From Pseudomonas delhiensis (GTDB taxonomy: Bacteria; Pseudomonadota; Gammaproteobacteria; Pseudomonadales; Pseudomonadaceae), in the NCBI RefSeq assembly GCF_900187975.1, contig NZ_FZPC01000020.1, forward strand, positions 1 through 64,000: a DNA stretch of 64,000 nt, in the 5' to 3' direction. Both the position numbers and the translations under genes were made by a program. Under the pieces are notes generated by a model that saw nothing but the letters and a program-made list of their open reading frames with translations, was not told where the DNA came from and did no database searches. This document shows, piece by piece, positions 16,793 through 26,743 of this stretch. Numbering within the stretch: the stretch's first letter is position 1; every line of letters begins with the position of its first letter.

Positions 16793-18468
16793 CGTTCGTG
16801 TACGTAGGTGCCGGGGGATGCTTCGCCAGCCGGGTGGGCCTTGTTGCCCAGGGCGGTCGGCGCCTTTTTCAGCTTGCCCGCGCGCTCGGCCAGCCACTGT
16901 TGCCAGTGCAGCCACCAGGAGTCGGCGTGCTTGCTGGAGTTCTCCTGCCAGGTCTTGGGATCGACGGAGAGGTCCGGGCCGGTCATGAAGCGTGCCTTGG
17001 GGTTGCCCGGCGGGTTGAGGATGCTCTGGATGTGCCCGCTGTTGGAGAGGATGAACTCGCACTTGCCGCCGAGCAGGCGCGCCGAGCGGTAGCAGGCTTC
17101 CCAGGGGGTGATGTGGTCGTTGAGCCCGGCCAGGCAGTAGAAGTCGCAGGTGACCTGCTTGAGGTCGATGGGCGTGCCGCCCACCTCCAGCGCGCCGGGG
17201 CGGGCCAGCGGGTTGGTCTTGAACATCTCCACCAGTTCGCCGTGCAGCGCGGCCGGCAGGCGCGTGGTGTCGTTGTTCCAGAACAGGATGTCGAAGGCCG
17301 GCGGCTCGTTGCCCAGCAGGTAGTTGTTGACCCAGTAGTTCCAGATCAGGTCGTTGGGGCGCATCCAGGCGAACACCTTGGCCATGTCCTTGCCTTCCAG
17401 CACGCCGGACTGGTAGGAGCGGCGCTTGGCGGCCTCGAGGGTCTTCTCGTCGGCGAACAGGGCGACGGTGGTGTCCAGCTCGAAGTCGAGCACGCTGACC
17501 ATCTGGGTGAAGGCGTGCACCTTCTCCTCGCCCAGGGCCGCGTAGTGGCCGAGCAGGGTGACGGTGGTGATGCCGCCGGAGCAGGCGCCGAGCATGTTCA
17601 GGTCCTTGCTGCCGGTGATGGCCAGGACCACGTCGATGGCTTCCTTGAGCGCCTCGATGTAGGTGGTCAGGCCCCATTCGCGCTGGGCCTTGGTGGGGTT
17701 GCGCCAGCTGACGATGAAGGTCTGCACCTGGTTGCGCAGGCAGAAGCGCGCCAGGCTCTTCTCCGGCGACAGGTCGAAGACGTAGAACTTGTTGATCTGC
17801 GGCGGCACCACCAGCAGCGGGCGCTCGTGCACGCTCTCGGTGATCGGGCGGTACTGGATCAGCTCCAGCACGTCGTTGCGGAACACCACCGCGCCTTCGG
17901 TGGTGGCCAGGTTCTTGCCGACCTCGAAGGCGTCCATGTTGACCTGGCTGGGCATGCCGCCGTTGTTCACCAGGTCCTTGGCCAGGTGGCTGAGGCCGTC
18001 GAGCAGGCTCTTGCCGCCGGTCTCGAAGAAGCGCTTGACCGCGGCCGGGTTGCTCAGGGTGTTGGTCGGCGCCATGGCTTCGGTCATGAGGTTGATGACG
18101 AACTGGCCGCGGTTGATGTCCTGGGGCGACAGGTCGCTGTTGCCGATCCACTGGTGCAGCTCCTTGCGCCAGGCCAGGTAGGTCTGCAGGTAGCGGCGGT
18201 ACAGCGGGTTCTGGCTCCAGGCTGGGTCGTTGAAGCGGCGGTCGTCGTCGGCCGGGCGCAGGTCCGAGGTACCGAGCAGGACATTCTTCAGCTCCAGGCC
18301 GAAATGGCCGACGTGCTTGACGCTGTGGAAGGGCTGCCTGAGGGCCTGCAGCAGCACCATGCGGGCAGTGGACAACAAATCCTTGCCGCGAATGCCTATC
18401 ACCGGGTTGAGGTTCAGGGTGTTTTCCGCGGCTTGCTGGGACAGATCGTTGTTCTTCTTTTCGGTCAT
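16789..18468 (-). CDS. phaC1: Class II poly(3-hydroxyalkanoate) polymerase PhaC1
   Basis: A 559-residue mcl-PHA synthase, first gene of the phaC1-phaZ-phaC2-phaD set. The GACSGG box is at 294-299 with nucleophile Cys296; Asp451 (NDHITPWE) and His479 (NSGHIQS) are the other triad members. The C-terminus is GTYVHER, as in PhaC2. The ATG at 18468 follows GGAGCG at 6 bp spacing and matches the family N-terminus (MTEKKNN). About 400 bp of non-coding DNA upstream carries several dyads and a box shared with the phaI promoter region. Confidence 0.97.
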   Translation of the reverse strand: MTEKKNNDLSQQAAENTLNLNPVIGIRGKDLLSTARMVLLQALRQPFHSVKHVGHFGLELKNVLLGTSDLRPADDDRRFNDPAWSQNPLYRRYLQTYLAWRKELHQWIGNSDLSPQDINRGQFVINLMTEAMAPTNTLSNPAAVKRFFETGGKSLLDGLSHLAKDLVNNGGMPSQVNMDAFEVGKNLATTEGAVVFRNDVLELIQYRPITESVHERPLLVVPPQINKFYVFDLSPEKSLARFCLRNQVQTFIVSWRNPTKAQREWGLTTYIEALKEAIDVVLAITGSKDLNMLGACSGGITTVTLLGHYAALGEEKVHAFTQMVSVLDFELDTTVALFADEKTLEAAKRRSYQSGVLEGKDMAKVFAWMRPNDLIWNYWVNNYLLGNEPPAFDILFWNNDTTRLPAALHGELVEMFKTNPLARPGALEVGGTPIDLKQVTCDFYCLAGLNDHITPWEACYRSARLLGGKCEFILSNSGHIQSILNPPGNPKARFMTGPDLSVDPKTWQENSSKHADSWWLHWQQWLAERAGKLKKAPTALGNKAHPAGEASPGTYVHER

Positions 18469-18550
18469 CGGCGACGCTCCATTGTCCTGAGACGAATACT
18501 GGCGGGGCTGCACCTAGGTGACGGGCCAAGTACTGCTCGGGTTAGCGGAA

Positions 18551-18576
18551 CGTGGAGCGGGCTCCACGCATGTCAA
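18551..18576 (-). promoter_or_regulatory. Dyad next to a TTGACA hexamer in the phaC1 upstream region
   Basis: On the minus strand TTGACA (18576-18571) is followed after 2 bp by a perfect 8-bp inverted repeat, CGTGGAGC-CC-GCTCCACG (18568-18551). The hexamer is a perfect -35 but no good -10 is at standard distance. The dyad occupies the place of a spacer, as an operator would. It is 83-108 bp upstream of the phaC1 start. Confidence 0.45.
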
Positions 18577-18612
18577 CACTTGGCGGCATCGCTGGGGTCC
18601 TGGGCCCGCGTC

Positions 18613-18627
18613 TGCAACGGCGTTGCA
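18613..18627. promoter_or_regulatory. Perfect 7-bp palindrome upstream of phaC1
   Basis: TGCAACG-G-CGTTGCA is a perfect inverted repeat with a single central base. On the minus strand GTGCAACGCCGTTGC also has the GC/GC spacing of a degenerate -24/-12 (sigma-54) element, but lacks the TGG of the -24 box. Operator or chance palindrome cannot be told apart from sequence. Confidence 0.4.
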
Positions 18628-18690
18628 CTGACTTGGTTACCCGAGATTCCCCCGCCGCGCAAGCTGGTGCAGCGTGGTTCCCTGCGCCGG

Positions 18691-18715
18691 AGTATGTCGC
18701 GAAAGATTAGAAAAC
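18691..18715 (-). promoter_or_regulatory. Box shared with the phaI upstream region, candidate pha operator
   Basis: The minus strand reads GTTTTCTAAT then CTTTCGCGACA; 17 of 21 bases match the segment at 11429-11449 upstream of phaI, in the same orientation relative to the downstream pha gene. It is about 225-247 bp upstream of the phaC1 ATG. The remaining DNA to 18864 holds no gene I can support. Confidence 0.5.
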
Positions 18716-18864
18716 GCGCCCTAGAGCGCTCGCTCGTCCGCAGCCCGGACACAGGAAACACGCGGTTTCCAGTGTGCAGGGCGAATGTTGCAAATGACGT
18801 GCCCTGATCGGGGGCAGGAGGATGCTGGCGCGGCGGCGGCCGGTAAACCGGCGCAAAGGTGGGT

Positions 18865-19236
18865 TCAGAGCATCAGCTTGACCACCGACTCGTCGGGGTC
18901 GCGGGACTTGCCGGCGGCGGCCAGCTCGGCGAGGTACTCGGCCCACAGCTGGTCCTTGCGGGTGCACAGCTGGTAGAGGTAGTCCCAGCTGTACAGGCCG
19001 CTGTCGTGGCCGTCGTCGAAGGTCAGCTTGAGCGCATACTGCCCGGCCGGCTCCAGGCCGACCAGGGCGACGTTCAGCTTGCCGACCTGGAGGATCGGGT
19101 TGCCGTGGCCCTGCACCTCGGCCGAGGGCGAGTGCACGCGCAGGAATTCGGCGGAGAGGTCATAGGACTGCTCGCCGTATTTCAGGGTGAGCGTGCGCGA
19201 GGCCTTGTGCAGCTGGATGGCGGTGGGGATGTGCAT
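18865..19236 (-). CDS. DUF971 (GBBH-like N-terminal domain) protein
   Basis: A 123-residue soluble protein corresponding to the stand-alone DUF971 family, related to the N-terminal domain of gamma-butyrobetaine hydroxylase. The recognisable core is LTLKYGEQSYDLSAEFLRVHSPSAEVQGHG and then LTFDDGHDSGLYSWDYLYQLC. Family members are found near hslUV, as here, but no function is established; a role in iron-sulphur or metal handling has been discussed for relatives. The ATG at 19236 follows CCGGAG. Immediately upstream of that site begins a 74-bp GGCTACA heptamer array, an unusual leader. Confidence 0.88.
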   Translation of the reverse strand: MHIPTAIQLHKASRTLTLKYGEQSYDLSAEFLRVHSPSAEVQGHGNPILQVGKLNVALVGLEPAGQYALKLTFDDGHDSGLYSWDYLYQLCTRKDQLWAEYLAELAAAGKSRDPDESVVKLML

Positions 19237-19246
19237 GGGAAACTCC

Positions 19247-19320
19247 GGCTACAGGCTACAGGCTACAGGCTACAGGCTACAGGCTACAGGCTACAGGCTA
19301 CAGGCTACAGGCTACAGGCT
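19247..19320. repeat. Tandem heptanucleotide array (GGCTACA), about 10.5 copies
   Basis: A perfect 7-bp microsatellite spans 74 bp and starts 10 bp upstream of the DUF971 start codon, so it occupies the leader or promoter of that gene. No interruption is seen. Perfect tandem arrays of this kind change length by slippage. The unit is a variant of the heptamer family seen at 11334 and 24181. Confidence 0.97.
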
Positions 19321-19341
19321 AAGAGCGTGGCGAGGCTCTTC

Positions 19342-19413
19342 GTAGGAGCGAGCTTGCTCGCGAACCGGGTTGGCACGGTGCCAGGTCTGGTTCGCGAGCA
19401 AGCTCGCTCCTAC
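19342..19413. repeat. REP pair of the GTAGGAGCGAGCTTGCTCGCGAA type
   Basis: Two inverted copies of the common Pseudomonas REP sequence (19342-19366 and 19389-19413) flank a short centre, forming a REPIN-like hairpin in the gap between the DUF971 gene and hslU. Confidence 0.92.
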
Positions 19414-19473
19414 AGGGGGATCAGCCCGTCGCTATTGCCAGCAGCGACGGTGAGGCCACCGGCTCGTCGCTCT

Positions 19474-19508
19474 TGCTTGCAGCTTGTAGCCTGCAGCTTG
19501 CCGCCGCT
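19474..19508. repeat. Right-hand heptamer block closing the repeat cluster
   Basis: TTGCTTGCAGCTTGTAGCC then TGCAGCTTGCCG: degenerate GCTTGCA/GCTTGTA heptamers, complementary in type to the GGCTACA array at 19247. The whole 19247-19508 interval therefore looks like one composite element with a REP pair in the centre, ending just before the hslU stop. Confidence 0.65.
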
Positions 19509-19509
19509 C

Positions 19510-20850
<1,341 letters not shown>

Positions 20851-20879
20851 TTGTTCGGCTACTCCGGAGCGACAGGGCC

Positions 20880-21416
20880 TCAGACGGCGCTGTCGAGCTC
20901 CTCGATGGTGAGGTTCTGGTTGGTGAACACGCAGATGGAGCCGGCGATGTTCAGCGCGGTCTCGGCGATCTCGCGGGCGCCCATGCTCTCGTCGGTCTTC
21001 TGCAGCAGGGCCATGGCCGCGGCCTGGGCGAAGCCGCCGCCGGAGCCCATGGCGATCAGCCCGTGCTCGGGTTCGACCACGTCGCCGTTGCCGGTGATGA
21101 TCAGCGAGGCGTCCTTGTTGGCCACCGCCAGCATGGCCTCCAGGCGGCTCAGGGAGCGGTCGGTGCGCCAGTCCTTGGCCAGCTCGACGGCGGCGCGGAC
21201 CAGGTGGCCCTGGTGTTTTTCAAGCTGCTGCTCGAAGCGCTCGAAGAGGGTGAAGGCGTCGGCGGTGGCGCCGGCGAAACCGGCCAGCACCTGGCCGTGG
21301 TAGAGGCGGCGGACCTTCTTCGCGTTGCCTTTCATGACGGTGTTGCCAAGGGAAACCTGGCCGTCGCCGCCCATGACGACTTTGCCGTTGCGGCGGACAG
21401 AAACGATAGTGGTCAA
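20880..21416 (-). CDS. hslV: ATP-dependent protease proteolytic subunit HslV (TTG start)
   Basis: A 178-residue threonine peptidase of the proteasome-beta fold. The mature enzyme must begin with the catalytic threonine of [19 protein letters not shown], exposed by removal of the initiator residue. The codon before it is TTG (21416-21414), with GGAG 9 bp upstream, so TTG is the real start. The in-frame ATG at 21443 would bury the nucleophile. The glycine-rich motif [11 protein letters not shown] is present. It forms the heat-shock hslVU operon. Confidence 0.95.
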   Translation of the reverse strand: MTTIVSVRRNGKVVMGGDGQVSLGNTVMKGNAKKVRRLYHGQVLAGFAGATADAFTLFERFEQQLEKHQGHLVRAAVELAKDWRTDRSLSRLEAMLAVANKDASLIITGNGDVVEPEHGLIAMGSGGGFAQAAAMALLQKTDESMGAREIAETALNIAGSICVFTNQNLTIEELDSAV

Positions 21417-21463
21417 GGGGGAGTTCTCCACACAGCGGGGCATTGGTGCCCGAATGCGGAGTC

Positions 21464-21492
21464 ATATGGGGATGAAGGACGCGGCCTTCAAG
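21464..21492 (-). promoter_or_regulatory. Sigma-32 (RpoH) heat-shock promoter of hslVU
   Basis: The minus strand reads CTTGAA, 15 bp, CCCCATAT: perfect matches to both halves of the heat-shock consensus (CTTGAA and CCCCATNT) at allowed spacing. It ends about 48 bp upstream of the hslV TTG. This fits the known heat-shock control of hslVU in gammaproteobacteria. Confidence 0.87.
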
Positions 21493-21572
21493 GCGGGGTG
21501 ACGGACGTACCTTTCCGGCTCTGCCCGGCGAGTGCCGCGCGAACCTGCCGGGAGGCGGGCCCGCGCGGGGCT

Positions 21573-22349
21573 TCAGCGGGTCTGGCGCTGCTGTAACAGC
21601 AGGTTGCTGAAACCGTTGGCCGACAGCTGCTTCTGCGCCGCCGAGACCTGGGCGCGGTCGCTGTAGGGGCCGACCATCACCCGGTACCAGGTCTCGTCGC
21701 GCACCGCACCGGATTCCACCCGCGCGCTCTGGCCGAGGAGGATCACCTGGGCGCGCACGCGGTCGGCGTCGGCCTGCTTGCGGAACGAGCCGGCCTGCAG
21801 GAAGAACTGGGTGGCGGCCACCGCCGGCGGGGCGATCGGCTTGCTCGCCGGGGCCGTCGCCGGGGGTGTGGCCTTGGCCTGGGTGGCGGGCGGCTGCGCC
21901 GGCGGCGTGGCCGGCTTGACCACCGCGGGCGGCGGCGGGACCTGGCCGTTGAGCGCGGCCTGGGCGCGGGCGGCGTCGATCTTCGCCGCTTCCTCCGGGG
22001 TGCTGACCACCGTCGGCGTCTGCGGCTTCTCCGGCACGGCCTCCGGCGGCACCACCACTTCCGAGCCCGGCAGCAGGGTGTAGAAGTCGTACTTGGGCTT
22101 CACCGCCACCGCCGAGGGCTGTTGCGCCGGGGTGGCCGGCTTGGCGCCCTGGGCGATGCCCGGCTTCTGCTGCTCGGGTTTTTCCCGGCGGACTTCGTTG
22201 CGGCCCGGTTCCAGCTTCATCAGGAACATGATGAAGCCGCCGATGGCCAGGCCTGCGACCAGCCAGACCCAGCCGGGGACCGAGGTCTTCTTGGCCGGGG
22301 CCTGGTAGCGGCTGGCGCCGCGCTTGGGAGCGGGTTTCTTCTTCGCCAT
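21573..22349 (-). CDS. ftsN: SPOR-domain cell division protein FtsN
   Basis: A 258-residue bitopic inner-membrane protein. It has a basic cytoplasmic N-terminus (MAKKKPAPKRG), one membrane span at about 25-44 (WVWLVAGLAIGGFIMFLM), a proline/alanine-rich periplasmic linker and a C-terminal SPOR domain from about residue 180 (FFLQAGSFRKQADADRVRAQ) that binds denuded septal peptidoglycan. The position directly after argS, with a 6-bp gap, is the conserved pseudomonad context for FtsN. Confidence 0.9.
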   Translation of the reverse strand: MAKKKPAPKRGASRYQAPAKKTSVPGWVWLVAGLAIGGFIMFLMKLEPGRNEVRREKPEQQKPGIAQGAKPATPAQQPSAVAVKPKYDFYTLLPGSEVVVPPEAVPEKPQTPTVVSTPEEAAKIDAARAQAALNGQVPPPPAVVKPATPPAQPPATQAKATPPATAPASKPIAPPAVAATQFFLQAGSFRKQADADRVRAQVILLGQSARVESGAVRDETWYRVMVGPYSDRAQVSAAQKQLSANGFSNLLLQQRQTR

Positions 22350-22355
22350 GGAGGG

Positions 22356-24095
22356 TTACATGCGTTCCAGGGTTTCCAGGCCCAGCAACTCCAGGCCCTG
22401 CTTGAGGGTGCGGCCCGTCAGTGCGGCCAGTTTCAGGCGGCTTTCCTGCTGCTCCGGGGTCTGTGCGGCGAGGATCGGGCAGTGCTCGTAGAAGCTGGAG
22501 AACAGCCCGGCCAGTTCGTACAGGTAGGCGCAGAGGATGTGCGGCACGCCCTTGAGCGCCACATTGTTGAGCAGGTCGCCGAACTGCGCCAACTGCGCGG
22601 CCAGGGCCTGTTCCTGCGGGGCTTCCAGGACGATCTGGCCGCCGACTTCGTCGAAGCCCTTGCCCAGCTTGCGGAAGATGCTGGCCACGCGGGTGTAGGC
22701 GTAGAGCAGGTAGGGCGCGGTGTTGCCCTCGAAGCTGAGCATCTGCTCGAAGTTGAAGCTGTAGTCGCTGGTGCGGTGCTTCGACAGGTCGGCGTACTTC
22801 ACCGCGCCGATGCCCACGGCATGGGCGATGTGGCGCAGCTCGTCGTCGCCCAGCTCGGGGTTCTTGGCCTTGACCAGGGCGTAGGCGCGCTGCTCGGCCT
22901 CGTCGAGCAGGTCGATCAGCTTCACGGTGCCGCCGTCGCGGGTCTTGAAGGGCTTGCCGTCGGCGCCGTTCATGGTGCCGAAGCCCATGTGCTCCAGGTC
23001 CATGCTGGCCGGGACGAAGGCGGCGCGGCGGGCCACCTCGAACACCTGCTGGAAGTGCAGGGCCTGGCGCTGGTCGACGAAGTAGAGCACGCGGTCGCAG
23101 TGCAGCACCTTGTGGCGGTAGCGCATGGCGGCCAGGTCGGTGGTGGCGTACAGGTAGCCGCCGCCGGCCTTCTGCACGATCACCGGCAGCGGGTTGCCCT
23201 CGGCGTTCCTGAACTCGTCGAGGAACACGCACAGGGCGCCGTCGTCCTCGGTCAGCAGGCCCTTGGCCTTGAGCGCGTCGACCACGTTGGCGAGGTCGTC
23301 GTTGTAGGCGCTCTCGCCCTTGACGTCGGCCATGGTCAGCTTCACGCCGAGCTGGTCGTAGACCTTCTGGCAGTGTGACAGGGAGATTTCGTTGAAGCGC
23401 GTCCACAGGCGCAGGCACTCGGCGTCGCCGGCCTGCAGCCTGACCACCAGCTCGCGGGCGCGGTCGGCGAACTCGGCGGACTCGTCGAAGCGCTTCTTGG
23501 CGGCGCGGTAGAAGACTTCCAGGTCATGCAGCTCGGCCTGGGCGTCCACCGGCTGCTCTTCCAGGTAGGCCAGCAGCATGCCGAACTGGGTGCCCCAGTC
23601 GCCCACGTGGTTCTGGCGGATCACGGTGTCGCCGAGGAACTCCAGCACGCGGGCCACGGCGTCGCCGATGATGGTCGAGCGCAGGTGGCCGACGTGCATC
23701 TCCTTGGCCAGGTTCGGCGAGGACAGGTCGACGGCCACGCGCTGCGCCGGGCCGGCCTTGCGCACGCCCAGGTGGTCGTCGCGCAGGGCGGCGTCGAGGC
23801 TGGCGGCCAGCCAGGCCTGGTCCTGGAAGAAGTTGAGGAAGCCGGGGCCGGCGATGTCCACCCTGGCCACCTGCGGGTTGGCCGGCAGCGCGGCGACCAG
23901 CTTGGCGGCCAGGTCGCGCGGCTTCATGCCGGCGGGCTTGGCCAGCATCATGGCGATGTTGCTGGCGTAGTCGCCGTGGCTGCGGTCCTTGGTGGTCTCG
24001 ACCTGGATGTCCGGGGTCAGCCCGGCCGGCAGGGTACCGTCCTCGACGAGGCTGGCGAGGGCGTGCTGGATCAGCTGGCGGATGGTGTCTTTCAT
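22356..24095 (-). CDS. argS: Arginyl-tRNA synthetase ArgS
   Basis: A 579-residue class I aminoacyl-tRNA synthetase charging tRNA-Arg. An N-terminal Add-1 domain (1-110) is followed by the catalytic core with HVGH at 134-137 ([16 protein letters not shown]); a canonical KMSK is absent, as is common in ArgRS, with [10 protein letters not shown] at the equivalent place. The C-terminal DALR anticodon-binding domain ends [10 protein letters not shown]. It is co-oriented with ftsN and hslVU and preceded by a heptamer repeat element. Confidence 0.97.
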   Translation of the reverse strand: MKDTIRQLIQHALASLVEDGTLPAGLTPDIQVETTKDRSHGDYASNIAMMLAKPAGMKPRDLAAKLVAALPANPQVARVDIAGPGFLNFFQDQAWLAASLDAALRDDHLGVRKAGPAQRVAVDLSSPNLAKEMHVGHLRSTIIGDAVARVLEFLGDTVIRQNHVGDWGTQFGMLLAYLEEQPVDAQAELHDLEVFYRAAKKRFDESAEFADRARELVVRLQAGDAECLRLWTRFNEISLSHCQKVYDQLGVKLTMADVKGESAYNDDLANVVDALKAKGLLTEDDGALCVFLDEFRNAEGNPLPVIVQKAGGGYLYATTDLAAMRYRHKVLHCDRVLYFVDQRQALHFQQVFEVARRAAFVPASMDLEHMGFGTMNGADGKPFKTRDGGTVKLIDLLDEAEQRAYALVKAKNPELGDDELRHIAHAVGIGAVKYADLSKHRTSDYSFNFEQMLSFEGNTAPYLLYAYTRVASIFRKLGKGFDEVGGQIVLEAPQEQALAAQLAQFGDLLNNVALKGVPHILCAYLYELAGLFSSFYEHCPILAAQTPEQQESRLKLAALTGRTLKQGLELLGLETLERM

Positions 24096-24180
24096 GGCTT
24101 TTCTCCGTGCTCGCGCGCAACTCGGGGCGGCGACCGCATATCTGGCTCAGAACCGCGCATTATCGGCGCCCGGGGGGCGC

Positions 24181-24305
24181 AGCGGCAAGCTGCAAGCTTA
24201 AAGCTACAAGCAAAAGCCCGTGCGAACCTTGATTTGCCCCAGGCAGGTCGCTGCTTTTGCTTTTTGCAGCTTGTCGCTTGCAGCTTGCAGCTTGCAGCCG
24301 CTTTT
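24181..24305. repeat. Large heptamer inverted repeat between argS and priA
   Basis: AGCGGCAAGCTGCAAGCTT..CAAGCAAAAGC on the left is complementary to GCTTTTGC..GCAGCTTGTCGCTTGCAGC with the final TTGCAGCCGCTTTT on the right, forming an extended imperfect hairpin of about 120 bp. The right end touches the priA stop region (24304). It is the largest member of the heptamer family in the window. Confidence 0.88.
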
Positions 24306-26523
24306 AAAATAAATCGATCGGGTCGACGTCCAGCGACCAGCGCACCTGGCGCCCGCCGGGCATGGTCTCGAGGATCGGCAGCCAGCACGACAGCAGGCGG
24401 TGCAGCGGCACGCGGGCGCTGCTCATCAGCAGCAGCTGGGCGCGGAAGCGGCCGGCTCGGCGTTCCATGGGCGCCGGCACCGGGCCGAGCAGCTCGACCT
24501 CGCTGCCCAGCTGCGCCTGCAGGCGCTCGGCCTCGGCGCAGGCCTCTTCGAGGAAGCCTTCGGCCTGGCCCGGCTTGTGCGCCTCGGCGCGCAGCAGGGC
24601 CAGGTGGCAGAAGGGCGGCAGGCCGGCGGCGCGGCGTTCGGCGAGGGCCTGGTCGGCGAAGGCGAAGTAGCCCTGCTCGGTGAGCTGCACCAGCAGCGGG
24701 TGGTCGGCCAGGTGCGTCTGGATCAGCACCCGCCCGGGCTCCTCGGCGCGCCCGGCGCGGCCGGCGACCTGGACGATCTGCTGGGCCATGCGCTCGCTGG
24801 CGCGGAAGTCGGCGGAGAACAGCCCGCCGTCGGCGTCGAGGATGGCCACCAGGGTCACCCGCGGGAAGTGGTGGCCCTTGGCGAGCATCTGGGTGCCCAC
24901 CAGGATGCACGGCTCGCCCTTGTTGATGGTGGCGAACAGGTCGCGCATGGCGTGCTTGCGCGAGGTGCTGTCGCGGTCGATGCGCAGCACCGGGTAGTCG
25001 GGGAAGAGGATGCGCAGGCGCTCCTCTGCGCGCTCGGTGCCGGCGCCGACCGGGCGCAGGTCCAGCTGGTTGCACTTGGGGCACTGGCGCGGCGGGCGCT
25101 CGCGGTGGTCGCAGTGGTGGCAGCGCAGCTCGCCGGAGCCCTGGTGCAGCGTCATGCGCGCGTCGCAGCGCGGGCACTGGCTGATCCAGCCGCAGTCGTG
25201 GCACAGCAGGGTGGGGGCGAAGCCGCGGCGGTTCAGGTACACCAGCACCTGCTGGCCGGCGCCGAGGGTCTCGCCGATGGCCCGTTGCAGCGGCATCGAC
25301 AGCCCGGCGTCCAGCGGCAGGCTCTTCACGTCCAGGCGCTGGAACTTCGGCGCCTGGGCGCCGCCGGCGCGCTGCGTCAGGCGCAACAGGCCGTAGCGGC
25401 CGCTGGCGGCGTTGTGCAGGCTTTCCAGCGAGGGCGTGGCCGAGCCGAGCAGGATCGGCACCTTCTCCAGGCGCGCGCGCACCAGGGCCAGGTCGCGGGC
25501 GTGGTAGCGCAGGCCTTCCTGCTGTTTATAGGAGGCGTCGTGCTCCTCGTCGATGATGATCAGCCCCGGGTTCTTCAGCGGGGTGAACAGCGCCGAGCGG
25601 GTACCGATGACGATGTCCGCCTGGCCGTCGCGGGCCGCCAGCCAGGCGTCCAGGCGCTCGCGGTCGGTCAGCGCCGAGTGCAGCAGGGCGATGCGCGCGT
25701 TGAAGCGGCGCTCGAAGCGGCTGAGGGTCTGCGGGCCCAGGTTGATCTCCGGGATCAGCACCAGGGCCTGCTTGCCGGCCTCCAGCACCTGGTGGATCAG
25801 CTGCAGGTAGACCTCGGTCTTGCCACTGCCGGTGACGCCGGCCAGCAGGTAGCTGTGGAAGGCGCCGAAGCCGGCGCGCACCGCTTCGCAGGCGGCGCGC
25901 TGCTCGGCGTTGAGCGGCAGCTCGGCCTGGGCCAGCCAGCCGCCGTGGTGCTCCGCCGGCACGTGGCGGCGGCTCTCCTGGGTGGCCAGGCCCTTTTCCA
26001 CCAGCAGGTCGAGGCTGTCCTTGTTGATGTCCAGCTGGCCGAGCAGTTCGTGGAGCACGCCGTGGGGGTGCTGCTGCAGCGTCTGCAGGGCCTGGCGCTG
26101 GCGTGGCGCGCGGGCCAGGCGCGGGTCGTCGAGGCGCGCGCCGGGGGCGGCGAGCCAGAAGCGCTGCACCCGCGCCTCGGCCGGCTCGCCCTGGCGCAGC
26201 AGGTTGGGCAGCGCCCAGGACAGGGTGTCGCCCAGGCTGTGCTGGTAGTACTGCGCGGTCCAGCGGCACAGTTCCAGCAGGTGCGCCGGCATGGGCGGCT
26301 CGCGGTCGAGCACGGCCAGCGCCGGGCGCAGCTTGTCCTCGGGCACTTCCGAGGTGTCCGCCAGTTCCACCAGCACGCCGACGATCTCGCGGCGGCCGAA
26401 GGGCACGCGCAGGCGCACGCCGGGCTGCAGGCGCCGGGGGTCCACCCCGCGCGGCGGCAGGTAGTCGAACAGGCGGCGCAGCGGCGAGGGCAGGGCGAGG
26501 CGCAGGATGCTGGGTGATGGCAC
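24304..26523 (-). CDS. priA: Primosomal protein N' (replication restart helicase PriA)
   Basis: A 739-residue superfamily 2 DNA helicase that reloads the replisome at stalled forks. The N-terminal DNA-binding domain (1-200) is followed by Walker A GVTGSGKT at 229-236, DEEH at 325-328, the zinc-binding cysteine clusters of the CHDCGWISQCPRCDARM type with further CxxC pairs (CHHC, CPKC), and helicase motifs V-VI (VGTQMLAKGHHFP, QVAGRAGRAEEPG). It is divergent from rpmE. The stop codon lies at the edge of a repeat element. Confidence 0.97.
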   Translation of the reverse strand: MPSPSILRLALPSPLRRLFDYLPPRGVDPRRLQPGVRLRVPFGRREIVGVLVELADTSEVPEDKLRPALAVLDREPPMPAHLLELCRWTAQYYQHSLGDTLSWALPNLLRQGEPAEARVQRFWLAAPGARLDDPRLARAPRQRQALQTLQQHPHGVLHELLGQLDINKDSLDLLVEKGLATQESRRHVPAEHHGGWLAQAELPLNAEQRAACEAVRAGFGAFHSYLLAGVTGSGKTEVYLQLIHQVLEAGKQALVLIPEINLGPQTLSRFERRFNARIALLHSALTDRERLDAWLAARDGQADIVIGTRSALFTPLKNPGLIIIDEEHDASYKQQEGLRYHARDLALVRARLEKVPILLGSATPSLESLHNAASGRYGLLRLTQRAGGAQAPKFQRLDVKSLPLDAGLSMPLQRAIGETLGAGQQVLVYLNRRGFAPTLLCHDCGWISQCPRCDARMTLHQGSGELRCHHCDHRERPPRQCPKCNQLDLRPVGAGTERAEERLRILFPDYPVLRIDRDSTSRKHAMRDLFATINKGEPCILVGTQMLAKGHHFPRVTLVAILDADGGLFSADFRASERMAQQIVQVAGRAGRAEEPGRVLIQTHLADHPLLVQLTEQGYFAFADQALAERRAAGLPPFCHLALLRAEAHKPGQAEGFLEEACAEAERLQAQLGSEVELLGPVPAPMERRAGRFRAQLLLMSSARVPLHRLLSCWLPILETMPGGRQVRWSLDVDPIDLF

Positions 26524-26598
26524 GCTGTGGGCTTCCCGGGGCGTCGTGAGGCGGCGATCTTAGCACGGGGCGCGGCGACGGTCGGTCGGCGGCCCGAC

Positions 26599-26626
26599 TT
26601 GCGCTGGCGAAAGTCTCTGGTATGAT
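26599..26626 (+). promoter_or_regulatory. Sigma-70-type promoter of rpmE
   Basis: TTGCGC, 16 bp, TATGAT with an extended -10 (TGG before TATGAT). It is about 118 bp upstream of the rpmE start and faces away from priA, leaving a leader of roughly 110 bp. Confidence 0.7.
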
Positions 26627-26743
26627 CCACGCCCTTAATTTGCGTGCGGTGCCCGGTAAAAGATCCCGCCCGCGGTCCTCGAAGGCCGTGGCTCGGCTTC
26701 TGCCAGAGACTGGGTGGCGGCACACCAACCAGAGGAAGACATC

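Noticed and set aside
18469-18490. A Crc/Hfq CA-motif at the phaC1 ribosome binding site, as described for P. putida
   Set aside because: Only GGACAATGGAG is present; it does not extend to the AAnAAnAA pattern.
18608-18628. A sigma-54 promoter for phaC1
   Set aside because: The -12 GC and spacing can be fitted, but the TGG of the -24 element is missing; kept only as a palindrome.
18573-18761. A 62-codon minus-strand frame in the phaC1 upstream region
   Set aside because: No ribosome binding site, no family resemblance, and it covers the shared box and palindrome that look regulatory.
20880-21443. ATG 21443 as the hslV start
   Set aside because: It would place nine residues before the catalytic threonine; the TTG at 21416 is required for an active enzyme.
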